Of a stretch of 64,000 nucleotides of DNA, positions 56,501-64,000 are shown piece by piece. The stretch comes from Bacillus sp. A301a_S52 (GTDB lineage: Bacteria; Bacillota; Bacilli; Bacillales; Salisediminibacteriaceae), in assembly GCA_024701455.1 (NCBI GenBank), contig JABXYP010000001.1, forward strand, positions 252,001-316,000, given 5' to 3'. The notes beneath the pieces were generated by a model, which was not told the origin of the DNA, did not search any database, and worked only from the letters and a program-made list of their open reading frames with translations. A program made the position numbers and the translations under genes. Position 1 is the stretch's first letter, and every line of letters begins with the position of its first letter.

Positions 56501-56863
56501 ATGGAAAAGGACGTGCTACAATTTAAAGGCGGCCATAACATTGCCTTGAAAATTCCTAAATTTAAATATGAAGAAACCGTTCAGTTTTACAAGGATGTCA
56601 TTAAGCTTCCATATTTAGGGTTTAAGTCGGAGTCACATGCTTTTCAATTTGGTGATGTTACATTATGGTTGGATTGTATGGACAATTATGCGCAACAGGA
56701 CGTATGGTTAGAAATTCAGACTAATGATCTGAAAGAAGCTGACGTGTATTTAAAGCAGAACCGTATTAATAGAAGAGATGAAGTAGAGGTGCATGAGGAT
56801 TCAAAAGGTTACTGGATTTCCGATCCTTCTGGAACAATTGTTAGAGTTAATCCAGAGAGGTAA
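56501..56863 (+). CDS. VOC (glyoxalase/bleomycin-resistance fold) protein
   Basis: This is a 120-residue single VOC domain pair with the pattern LKIPKFKYEETVQFYKDVIKLPYLG, FGDVTLWLDCMDN and GYWISDPSGTIVRVNP, the last being the classic VOC end. Metal ligands are not obvious (no clear H...E pair), so enzymatic activity is uncertain. ATG 56501 follows TGGAGGTTA. Function unknown. Confidence 0.8.
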   Translation: MEKDVLQFKGGHNIALKIPKFKYEETVQFYKDVIKLPYLGFKSESHAFQFGDVTLWLDCMDNYAQQDVWLEIQTNDLKEADVYLKQNRINRRDEVEVHEDSKGYWISDPSGTIVRVNPER

Positions 56864-56920
56864 AAGGGCGTTTTAACAGGAAAGCATGACGTGTTAACAA
56901 TGAGCAAGGGTAATGATTTC

Positions 56921-56949
56921 TTTATGACAGATAACCGTCCGTAAAGCCT
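56921..56949 (+). repeat. TTTAT element, left-end fragment
   Basis: TTTATGACAGATAACCGTCC then GTAAAGCCT; the remainder is missing. Confidence 0.75.
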
Positions 56950-57014
56950 GTTAAATTCACACGAGATCTTTCTTTTAAGTAATAAGTAAACTAAGGGAAA
57001 AGCAGGTATTCAAC

Positions 57015-58295
57015 ATGTCGAATAAATTGACTCATTCAGCACACATATATGTCGATCAGCCAGAGAAACAGAAACAATTATATAAGCGTACATTAATCAT
57101 TGTCGTGATTTCACAAATATTTGGTGGTGCAGGGTTAGCTGCTGGCATAACAGTTGGCGCATTACTTGCAGAACAAATGCTTGGAACAAACGCATTTGCT
57201 GGCCTTCCAGCTGCGTTATTTACGTTAGGTTCAGCAGGAGCGGCGTTAACAGTAGGAAGACTTTCTAACCGTTTTGGTAGGCGGATGGGGCTTGCAACAG
57301 GCTTTATAACAGGTGGACTTGGAGCAGTAGGGGTTGTACTGGCTGCTACTTTAAATAGTGTGTTTCTATTACTCGCATCCCTATTCATTTATGGTGCAGG
57401 TACGGCAACTAATTTACAAGCTCGCTATGCTGGGACAGACTTAGCAACTAACAAACAACGAGGCACGGCAGTGAGTATAGCCATGGTGTCTACTACATTC
57501 GGTGCAGTGGCAGGTCCAAACTTAGTAGATGTCATGGGGGATGTTGCTCTTTCAATTGGTGTGCCATCACTAGCAGGTCCGTTTATCTTATCAGCTGCAG
57601 CATTTCTTATAGCTGGCCTTATATTTTTTATCATGCTTCGACCAGATCCTTTAATTATAGCTAGGGCAATCGAAAGGGCTAACGATAAGGAAAATAATGT
57701 TAGAGGTATCTCAGCACATACTGGGCAAATGGAAAATAAACGGGGGATTGTGGTCGGAGCTACTATGATGGTCCTTACTCAAATTGTCATGGTAGCCATT
57801 ATGACAATGACTCCAATACATATGAGTCACCACGGCCATGCATTGAGTGCAGTAGGACTTGTGATTGGCTTTCATATAGGGGCGATGTATCTTCCTTCTC
57901 TCGTTACAGGCGTTCTAGTTGATAAACTTGGTCGAACGACGATGGCTATTGCTTCTGGTGCTACGTTGCTTCTAGCTGGCATTGTGGGAGCTATTGCACC
58001 TGGAGATTCTATGATTCTCTTAATAGTGGCCCTTTCCTTACTTGGTTTAGGATGGAATTTTGGTTTGATAAGCGGAACAGCACTGATTATCGACTCAACA
58101 GCCCCTTCAATACGGGCTAAAACCCAAGGCACAGTGGACGTTTTTATAGCGTTAGCTGGCGCTTCTGGTGGTGCCATGTCAGGAATGGTTGTGGCTGGTT
58201 CCAGTTTTGAAATGCTATCACTGGCTGGAGGGATTTTGTCCTTAGCACTTATACCGGTGGTGGTGTGGGCACGGAAAGACAAAGGTTCGGAATGA
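57015..58295 (+). CDS. MFS transporter
   Basis: This 426-residue, 12-helix major facilitator has the loop 2-3 motif VGRLSNRFGRRMGLATG and a repeat in the second half GVLVDKLGRTTMAIASG. The central loop (about 210-245) is hydrophilic. The Ala/Gly-rich helices and the YGAGTATNLQARYAGTDLA segment suggest a drug- or small-molecule exporter, but the substrate cannot be told. ATG 57015 has only a weak site (AAGCAGG). Confidence 0.85.
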   Translation: MSNKLTHSAHIYVDQPEKQKQLYKRTLIIVVISQIFGGAGLAAGITVGALLAEQMLGTNAFAGLPAALFTLGSAGAALTVGRLSNRFGRRMGLATGFITGGLGAVGVVLAATLNSVFLLLASLFIYGAGTATNLQARYAGTDLATNKQRGTAVSIAMVSTTFGAVAGPNLVDVMGDVALSIGVPSLAGPFILSAAAFLIAGLIFFIMLRPDPLIIARAIERANDKENNVRGISAHTGQMENKRGIVVGATMMVLTQIVMVAIMTMTPIHMSHHGHALSAVGLVIGFHIGAMYLPSLVTGVLVDKLGRTTMAIASGATLLLAGIVGAIAPGDSMILLIVALSLLGLGWNFGLISGTALIIDSTAPSIRAKTQGTVDVFIALAGASGGAMSGMVVAGSSFEMLSLAGGILSLALIPVVVWARKDKGSE

Positions 58296-58473
58296 GAGAG
58301 TGTGATGTACAAACACATTAGCGGCTCAACCTCTCATCTGCTAATCTATGGCATAGCGTAACTAAACAACATGCAACATCGTTGGTTAAATGCAGATATC
58401 CCGTTGTCAAAAATAGTGTGCACTGGTTATAATATAGTGTCACTTATAGAGAATTTGGAGGTTGAAGGGGATT

Positions 58474-59155
58474 ATGGAAGAACTACAATTTTATCCATCG
58501 AAGGGTAAAAATTTTATACTACTGCTACTGTGTTTGGCATTTATCACAGATAACCGTCCGTAAAACTCCCGCCTGAAAATAGAGAGGAGAGATAAATCTA
58601 TTTAGGCGGGAGATAACGGACGCTAATGTCCTGATTCACTCAACTACCAATCAGTGGGAGAAGAACGAAAACTCCCACTGATTGAAGGTTCGTTTTATAG
58701 CATTGGGGTTTTTAATGTGTGTCGTTACCTTTAATGATGGCGATTATGTCATAAGTGCTATAGGGGCTGTTACAGGCTTATTTTTTGCCTTCTTATTCAT
58801 AATGTTAGTTAAACAACAACTGACTTCAAAACCTTATCTGATTTTAACAAAGGAAGAATTAATCACAAGTGCTGCATCAAAGAATCCAATTCCTATTGCA
58901 TGGCAGGATATAAGAGGATATAACTTGATCAAAGTCAACGGCTCTAAAATACTAGAAATTATGTTAGAGGATGAAGAAAAATACCGTCTTCAGATGACGA
59001 AAACAACAAGATGGTTGAACAAACTAAATGATGCTATGAATTTCGCTCCGTTTGCCATTGCGTTAGGGCAGGTTAAACGCAAGGATAGAGATAAGCTGTT
59101 GAACGAATTAGATAAGCGTACGTTTGGTGAAGATCTAACCATGGAAGAAGCGTGA
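58474..59155 (+). pseudogene. STM3941-like membrane protein gene split by a TTTAT element
   Basis: The 5' part (ATG 58474 after GAAGGGG; MEELQFYPSKGKNF then a helix LLLLCLAF) runs into the element and stops as ...FITDNRP. After the element the frame resumes as FIALGFLMCVV... to 59155, with a second helix and a soluble beta-rich domain (AWQDIRGYNLIKVNGSKILE and a Lys-rich end). Deleting 154 bp (one TTTAT plus element) joins the halves in frame as LCLAF-IALGF. The domain layout resembles STM3941-family proteins. The 3' half could still be made from TTG 58682 inside the element. Confidence 0.88.
58540..58698 (+). mobile_element. TTTAT two-hairpin element inserted in a gene
   Basis: A complete unit between TTTAT at 58540-58544 and 58694-58698. 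Hairpin 1: CGTCCGT, CTCCCGCCT, AAATAGA pair with TCTATTT, AGGCGGGAG, ACGGACG. Hairpin 2: CAATCAGTGGGAG pairs with CTCCCACTGATTG. No coding capacity. Confidence 0.95.
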
Positions 59156-59203
59156 TGAATAGCGAACGTCTAACCATGTTTAAGAATGATAACGTTGGTG
59201 ATT

Positions 59204-59262
59204 AATAAGCTGAAGATGAGCCCTTGAGAAAGCGTCATGCTGTAGTGGAAGATCGATGTACA
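59204..59262. repeat. Dispersed repeat, family B (copy 4, diverged)
   Basis: TAAGCTGAAGATGAGCCCTT, GAAAGCGTCATGCTGTAGTG, GAAGATCG. Confidence 0.5.
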
Positions 59263-59366
59263 GTCGCTTTTTAAAATGATTAATCGACATGACAACATTA
59301 AAAAAGGGCCATCGTTTCCTAGAGACCGCTTTTTACTCATGAATAAAGAAGGAATGGGGAATTTGT

Positions 59367-59714
59367 GTGAATAAAATAATTTTGCACATAGAAGGGCTTG
59401 TGATCTTATCACTCAGTCTTTATTTTTACGCGTATAATCAGTTGAGCTGGGTGTTATTTGTTCTATTGTTATTAGTCCCAGATATATCGATGCTAGGGTA
59501 TGCGATTAATAACAAGATTGGTGCTGTGATTTATAACATATGTCATACATACATTTTATCAATTGGCGTTGTCGTATGCGGCTTAGTGTTATCAAATCAA
59601 ACTGTCTTAGCGATAGGGATAATATGGACTGCTCATATTGGTATGGATAGGGCGGTTGGATTGGGATTGAAATACCCAACCGATTTTAAAGACACACATT
59701 TAAATCGTGTTTAA
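59367..59714 (+). CDS. DUF4260-type membrane protein
   Basis: This 115-residue protein has four hydrophobic segments and the sequences LLLLVPDISMLGYAIN, IYNICHTYILSI and WTAHIGMDRAVGLGLKYP, the signature of the DUF4260 family of small integral membrane proteins. GTG 59367 follows GGGGAATTT. The biochemical function is not known. Confidence 0.85.
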   Translation: MNKIILHIEGLVILSLSLYFYAYNQLSWVLFVLLLLVPDISMLGYAINNKIGAVIYNICHTYILSIGVVVCGLVLSNQTVLAIGIIWTAHIGMDRAVGLGLKYPTDFKDTHLNRV

Positions 59715-59880
59715 TCTAATTAGCATTTAACGGCGCCTTAGCAATTGGAATAGATACTGATTTTAATAGAGTAGACGTGTTCCTAAAAGAACATATATAT
59801 AAAGTGAAAGTTGAAAACAACATTAAAAATCTTTTCATGATATTACCTCTATTGTGCCATTTTCGAAAAGGATGATGAAA

Positions 59881-60195
59881 ATGAAAAGAAAATTTAGGAT
59901 TATAATATCGATTATATTAATGATTGGGGTCGGTATTTCAGGGTATATTTTCTACGCAAAGAATAAACTAGAGAGTGATGTAATTGAACACGTCATGGTT
60001 GAAATGAATATTCCAACAGAGAGTATAGAATCTAGTGAAGCTTTTATAGCTAATTTACCAGGATTAAGAAACTATATGGTAAGCATAAAAATAGAAAACG
60101 ATACCAATACGTACTTTTATTATAAAAATAAAAATGACGACATAATTTTAGAATCTTACACGGATGAAAACGGAGTAGAATATATAATCGAATAA
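59881..60195 (+). CDS. DUF3139-like small anchored protein
   Basis: This 104-residue protein has an N-terminal helix (residues 5-24, IISIILMIGVGISGYIFY) and a small outer domain whose centre reads VIEHVMVEMNIPTESIESSE and TYFYYKNKNDDIILESYTD, the pattern of DUF3139 proteins. Three ATGs are close together (59872, 59875, 59881); 59881 is best spaced from AAAAGGA. Function unknown. Confidence 0.7.
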   Translation: MKRKFRIIISIILMIGVGISGYIFYAKNKLESDVIEHVMVEMNIPTESIESSEAFIANLPGLRNYMVSIKIENDTNTYFYYKNKNDDIILESYTDENGVEYIIE

Positions 60196-60274
60196 GAAAA
60201 GCGAATATTTCTTATTCGATTTTTATGACAATACTGATATGATACCCTTTGTTTAAAAGAATAGCCACAAACTA

Positions 60275-61057
60275 CTAATACGACTTGACCGCCTTCCAAA
60301 TGGTCCATTTATCTTTCTCAACGATAGGTGTATTTTTAGCTAATGAGCGATCTATATGATCGATTAGTACATGTAACTCGTCGTCTGCTAATTCATGTAA
60401 AATACTTCGTCCAGTCCTTTCACGTAAATCATTTAGTAATGCCTCTTTATTATCATAAACATGTCTTGTTTCCCACAACTTAACTTCTTCAATCTCCTTA
60501 AATCCAACTTTCTTTAGCTCGTCAATGACATATTGGCTATGATGTCTGCGGCTAGTTTCTACTTCCACTAACTTTGGAAAGAGTTCAAAAAAATACCCTC
60601 TAATATGACTATCGTCACCCTTTACTAAACAATCCTCCGGCGTCCGATCTTGTAAAATATAGTAACCACCATCTTTTAACAGCCTATGTGCTTCTGTAAA
60701 GCACGCGTTTAAATCCTGTATATGATGAATTAAAGCTCTTTCAAGAAGTAAATCATACGTGTTACTCTCTAACCCTGTTTCAAAAGCATTTCCATGTTTA
60801 AAAGAAATAGTTTGATAGGCCTTACAGTTTTCTTTCGCTCCGTTAAGGATAGCTTCAGAAAAATCAAGGGCAGTGACTTCATTCACTCCCATGTCCGATA
60901 GCGCCTTAGAATAAATACCACCCCCACAACCAATATCTACAGCATGAGACACTTCCTCAATGGGAATGAGTTGTCTTATAGCTTCCACCCATGTTCTGTC
61001 AGCGTTTCGAGTTGTATAAGTCGTGCTATTCTTATCACTATGAAAATTAATGCCCAC
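60275..61057 (-). CDS. Class I SAM-dependent methyltransferase
   Basis: This 260-residue methyltransferase has motif I AVDIGCGGGIYSKALSDMG, the acidic end of beta2 ALDFSEAIL, motif IV NTYDLLLERALIHHI and HRLLKDGGYYILQD, the UbiE/COQ5-like pattern. The start is GTG 61057 with GGACGGGA upstream. No neighbour hints at a substrate. The interval 61058-61344 has no gene. Confidence 0.85.
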   Translation of the reverse strand: MGINFHSDKNSTTYTTRNADRTWVEAIRQLIPIEEVSHAVDIGCGGGIYSKALSDMGVNEVTALDFSEAILNGAKENCKAYQTISFKHGNAFETGLESNTYDLLLERALIHHIQDLNACFTEAHRLLKDGGYYILQDRTPEDCLVKGDDSHIRGYFFELFPKLVEVETSRRHHSQYVIDELKKVGFKEIEEVKLWETRHVYDNKEALLNDLRERTGRSILHELADDELHVLIDHIDRSLAKNTPIVEKDKWTIWKAVKSY

Positions 61058-61344
61058 TCTACATCCCGTCCTCTCTAAATGTGCTGTCAGTTAAATTTTA
61101 CTATGATTTATTGATTATTTCACTTACTGAAGCACCCCACTGTTGACACGATATCCTCCCCCCACCATCTTGCTCCTTTATTACACACCTTTAGAATATA
61201 TTTACTAATAATTAATAAATTATGGTTTATTTAGGATAATTTTGTAGGATATAATCTTTTATAGTCATCGTTACTTGTGTGAATTGGCTGTCCTAACTAA
61301 ACAAAGATCTCACCATCTGTGTAGGGGATTATTTCAAAAAAGTG

Positions 61345-61575
61345 TGAGTGTCGTGAAAAGAGAGGATCTGCGTCACTCAGACGGAAAAAAAGCATTGAGT
61401 GTCGCGAAAAGGGAAAACCTGCGCGACTCAGATGGAAAAAGAACATTGAGTGTCGCGAAAATAGAAAACCTGCGCCACTCAGACAGAAAAAGAACATTGA
61501 GTGTCGTGAAAAGAGAGAACCTGCGCCACTCAGACGAAAAAAGAACATTGAGTGCCGTGAAAAAGAGAGAATCCA
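61345..61575 (+). repeat. 51-bp tandem repeat, four units and a partial fifth
   Basis: Units start at 61345, 61396, 61447, 61498 and 61549, each beginning TGAGTGTCG(C/T)G and containing CTGCG(C/T)CACTCAGA. CACTCA near the end of each unit can pair with TGAGTG of the next. Since 51 is divisible by three, frames on both strands stay open through it, so the long frames here are not evidence of a gene. Confidence 0.93.
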
Positions 61576-61827
61576 TGCTACGTAGAAGAGAAAAGGCCTG
61601 TACGAACCGAGTAAGAATAACTTGGAACATGTCCAGTTATTAAAATAGTGACATCTGATTAATGCAACACTTATATTCCTAAGAGAACTTTAAAAGGAGA
61701 AAAAAGGGCAGACAACATAGAGAAGAGGATGAGGATAGGCGCGGTCATTGCTGTGAAATAGATGAACATGTAGACATTAACCATTGGAAGATTGGGTAGA
61801 AATCTATGATGATGGAGGGGTTTACCA

Positions 61828-62154
61828 ATGACTGTAATGACGAGTGGAGACAAGAAATTAAAGAAAGCAACATTCTCTAAAGAGATTGTAAACCAAGTGA
61901 GAGCGCTTCAAACACGTAATAATTATACGAATCTATTCTCCATATTATTTGATTGGACAGTCATAATAGCGTCGGCTTATGGCGCCATATTATTATTTTT
62001 GAAAACCCTTAGGTACAGAAATTCTTTAGAATTGGTGAGTAAATATGGTGCGAAAGGGGAATCCGTTCGGTGTGCCTTTAAGGCTGAGGCCAGTAATGAA
62101 GGCTTTCAGCTACAGAGCAAACCACCAGTTCACACTGGTAATTTTGATTATTAA
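61828..62154 (+). pseudogene. Truncated gene, possibly a fatty acid desaturase start
   Basis: The ATG at 61828 gives 108 residues. The first 50 (FSKEIVNQVRALQTRNNYTN, then FDWTVIIASAYGAILLF) resemble the N-terminus of membrane fatty acid desaturases, before their first His box. After residue 60 the sequence loses that character and ends at a short hairpin region (CCACCAGTT...AACTGGTGG, 62129-62163). No His-box part follows, so it looks like a 5' remnant. Confidence 0.4.
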
Positions 62155-62224
62155 ACTGGTGGTCTTATATAGCCTTGTGGAAACAGCTTTTATTTAGAGT
62201 TAGATGGTATATAAAGGGGATTTA

Positions 62225-62470
62225 TCAATTTGATAATATTTTTAAATTCTTTAATTCTTCTATACACCCCATGATCTCTTCTTTGCTGTAATCGGCAGAA
62301 TATTTACTTATTATTTCATCCATTGATTCTCTCTTGTCAATACTTTTTAAAATGCCATATACAGATTTACTTGTCTTTAAAACATCACCACTAATTACAT
62401 CAAATATATATGCTGTCCCGCCATCGATATTTGACTCATATCTATAATATATATTTTCAGGTATTACCAT
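62225..62470 (-). CDS. PqqD-like RiPP recognition protein (second cluster)
   Basis: This 81-residue protein has a beta-hairpin-rich start (YYRYESNIDGGTAYIFDVISGDVLKTSKS) and a helical C-terminal half with VYGILKSIDKRESMDEIISK, the PqqD pattern in which a short beta unit precedes L/V-x-x-x-l and helices. ATG 62470 overlaps the stop of the radical SAM gene (ATGGTAA), so translation is coupled. It should bind the leader of a precursor encoded outside the window. Confidence 0.78.
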   Translation of the reverse strand: MVIPENIYYRYESNIDGGTAYIFDVISGDVLKTSKSVYGILKSIDKRESMDEIISKYSADYSKEEIMGCIEELKNLKILSN

Positions 62471-63600
62471 TTAGATACCTCCTCACACCTTGGATCACAT
62501 TGATTCAAGGTACCATACATATAATAAGATTGAGCTGGGCATGCGCCTTTACAAAAATCATAATATTTACAATTATTATAATTATTTGATTTATTTTCCC
62601 TTAGAAAATCCCAATTAAACCCTTCTTGCCAAATATGATGTAAGCGTTGGGTGAAGATGTTGCCGGCTGAGAATTTCTTTTCTCGTAGAAATGGGCAAGC
62701 ATACACCTCTCCATCATGGTTAATCTCAATACCTGTGGTGCCAGCCGGACAATCATAAATGGGAATGCTATCTTGCCCATATTTTTCTTCTATTATGGAG
62801 ATTATATTTTTATTGCCACATGTAACAGCCAGTGGATTTTGGACTATTTTAACGGGGAATTTCTTGTCAGTTGCATACTTTAGTACTTTTTCAAATTCTT
62901 TTATAAGGTTATACGAAGTTGGTGGAAATGTAAATTTATTATTAGTAACAAACAAACTTGAATAAGCAATGGACTGTACTCCTAATTCTTCTGCTGTTAT
63001 ATATATATCCAATAATTCTTTAATATTGTGATTAGTTACAGTGATATTTAATTTAACTTGCAGTCCGGAACAAATTAATGATCTGATATTCTTTTTTATA
63101 GTCAAATAATTATCTAAATTGATAGTTCTAGTTTTTAAGTTTGTTTCTAATTTTATTCCGTCTAAACTAATTTGCAATGTGTCATTCTTATTTAACAATT
63201 CACTAAGTTCAAATATAATTTCTTTATTTAATAAAATTCCATTAGTATGAATTGTTAATATAGCTTTTTTAGTTTTAATGTATTGAATTATTTCTAGGAT
63301 ATTTGGATGGAGAAACGGCTCCCCTCCTGTTATATATATATTAATCACATCATTATCATTAAGCTCATCTATTATTTTTAATATTTGATCATACTCAAAA
63401 AAATTATTATTATTTTTACTATAGCAATGGGGACAATGTAAATTGCAATCATCTGTAATTATTAAGCCAGCAATTAATGGGGAATCTAATAACACATCTT
63501 TCTTTGTAGACAAATGATTTAAAAACATTGGTAATGTTTTTTTATTTTCTTTGTTACTACAAAGATTACCAGCTAAAAATTCTGCATATTTTTTGAACAT
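62464..63600 (-). CDS. Radical SAM/SPASM peptide maturase (second cluster)
   Basis: A 378-residue enzyme. The cluster motif TDDCNLHCPHCYS has Cys52, 56, 59; TGGEPFLHP and TIHTNGILL follow. The SPASM domain is complete: YDCPAGTTG (Cys284), YACPFL (Cys302), then CKYYDFCKGACPA (Cys344, 350, 354) and CDPRC (368, 372), enough for two auxiliary Fe-S clusters. Its ATG directly follows the TGA of the upstream gene. The first 40 residues are a divergent N-terminal extension. Confidence 0.9.
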   Translation of the reverse strand: MFKKYAEFLAGNLCSNKENKKTLPMFLNHLSTKKDVLLDSPLIAGLIITDDCNLHCPHCYSKNNNNFFEYDQILKIIDELNDNDVINIYITGGEPFLHPNILEIIQYIKTKKAILTIHTNGILLNKEIIFELSELLNKNDTLQISLDGIKLETNLKTRTINLDNYLTIKKNIRSLICSGLQVKLNITVTNHNIKELLDIYITAEELGVQSIAYSSLFVTNNKFTFPPTSYNLIKEFEKVLKYATDKKFPVKIVQNPLAVTCGNKNIISIIEEKYGQDSIPIYDCPAGTTGIEINHDGEVYACPFLREKKFSAGNIFTQRLHHIWQEGFNWDFLRENKSNNYNNCKYYDFCKGACPAQSYYMYGTLNQCDPRCEEVSKW

Positions 63601-64000
63601 TCATACCACACCCTTTTTACAGATAGGATCAGGCATATTAAAATGTTTATATTTATTGAAGGTTCTACCTAAATTTCCACCTTCACACAAATGTAAAAAA
63701 TTGCATTGTTCACACTTAGTACCTTTTAAATTACGAAATTTATTAAAATTTTCATTTAAATTACTTTGTATTTCTTCAATTTCGTTATCATAAATATTTC
63801 CACCACAAAGTTCATTATAGTATAAATCAATAGATGGATACACGTCTCCGTTTGCATCTATTGACCAATACAGATCTCCTTCTTCAATTTTGTGAATATT
63901 TTCAATGTCGACACTTTTATGATTTTTCTCATAACTTGAATTACTAAATATCGTAATTGGCAGGAATGGTCTAAAATAAGTCTCAAGCTTGTTTTTTTGA
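63601..64000 (-). CDS. C-terminal part of a further radical SAM/SPASM protein
   Basis: The frame enters from the right edge (first readable residues QKNKLETYFRPFLPI) and ends at TGA 63601, giving about 132 residues. WSIDANGDVYPS and NELCGGNIYD, then GTKCEQCNFLHLCEGGN, form a SPASM end (CxxCxxxxxC and an earlier Cys), so a radical SAM core should lie upstream. It abuts the next maturase with no gap. A two-maturase plus PqqD unit is implied. Confidence 0.8.
   Translation of the reverse strand, partial: QKNKLETYFRPFLPITIFSNSSYEKNHKSVDIENIHKIEEGDLYWSIDANGDVYPSIDLYYNELCGGNIYDNEIEEIQSNLNENFNKFRNLKGTKCEQCNFLHLCEGGNLGRTFNKYKHFNMPDPICKKGVV

Noticed and set aside
61275-61643. 122-residue repeat protein (and two opposite-strand frames)
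   Set aside because: Frames are open in several phases only because the 51-bp unit is a multiple of three; no ribosome site.

Overview
The window looks like a chromosomal segment of a low-GC, spore-forming Bacillaceae bacterium. The order ybaK-cwlD-salA-gerD-kbaA-pdaB, then 5S/tRNA, then sigW-rsiW-cdaA-cdaR-glmM-glmS is the one known from Bacillus subtilis. Sporulation and germination genes (cwlD, gerD, kbaA, pdaB, a Spo0E-like phosphatase) agree with this. The many AT-rich intergenic repeats and the MgtE, CLC-F and CDF transporters would suit an alkaliphilic or halotolerant relative, but that is inference.

Layout. 0-2 kb: an MFS transporter fragment, a glycerophosphodiesterase and a SAP/DUF6434 protein. 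3.8-9.5 kb: the sporulation/germination block. 9.5-11.4 kb: a lone 5S rRNA with its own promoter, then tRNAs Asn, Thr, Glu, Gln, Lys, Ala. 12.3-18.1 kb: spo0E-like gene, sigW-rsiW behind a textbook SigW promoter, and cdaA-cdaR-glmM. 18.4-23.6 kb: mannitol operon mtlA-mtlR-mtlF-mtlD (minus strand). 24.4-26.6 kb: glmS with its ribozyme. 26.7-31.1 kb: a Bce-type two-component/ABC module whose response regulator is frameshifted. 31.9-36.0 kb: a compact RiPP cluster. 36.3-41 kb: a methyltransferase behind an attenuator-like leader, group II intron debris, a type I toxin and a TetR/SDR pair. 41-50.5 kb: three riboswitch units (TPP-thiC, fluoride-clcF, M-box-mgtC/mgtE) and a CDF transporter. 50.7-62 kb: TetR/hydrolase, a tandem array of a mobile repeat, a dihydrolipoamide-dehydrogenase-like gene, a TPR lipoprotein and small membrane proteins. 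62.2-64 kb: the start of a second radical-SAM/PqqD peptide cluster that leaves the window.

Two things stand out. First, the RiPP cluster at 31.9-36.0 kb encodes a 32-residue precursor with one Cys, a SPASM-type radical SAM enzyme, an MFS exporter, a second radical SAM protein fused to a C-terminal HEXXH (M78/ImmA-IrrE-like) metallopeptidase domain, and a PqqD-like recognition protein. A radical SAM-protease fusion beside such a short precursor is the best candidate for an undescribed system here. Second, a roughly 155-bp two-hairpin element bounded by TTTAT occurs about 17 times, intact or degenerate. It has five head-to-tail copies at 52320-53097 and one copy that splits a membrane-protein gene (58474-59155). 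Removing that copy together with one TTTAT restores the reading frame exactly, so it is a real mobile insertion. Other members have lost one hairpin or the other by deletion between short internal direct repeats.

All product names rest on reading motifs and gene order in the sequence; no database search was run.
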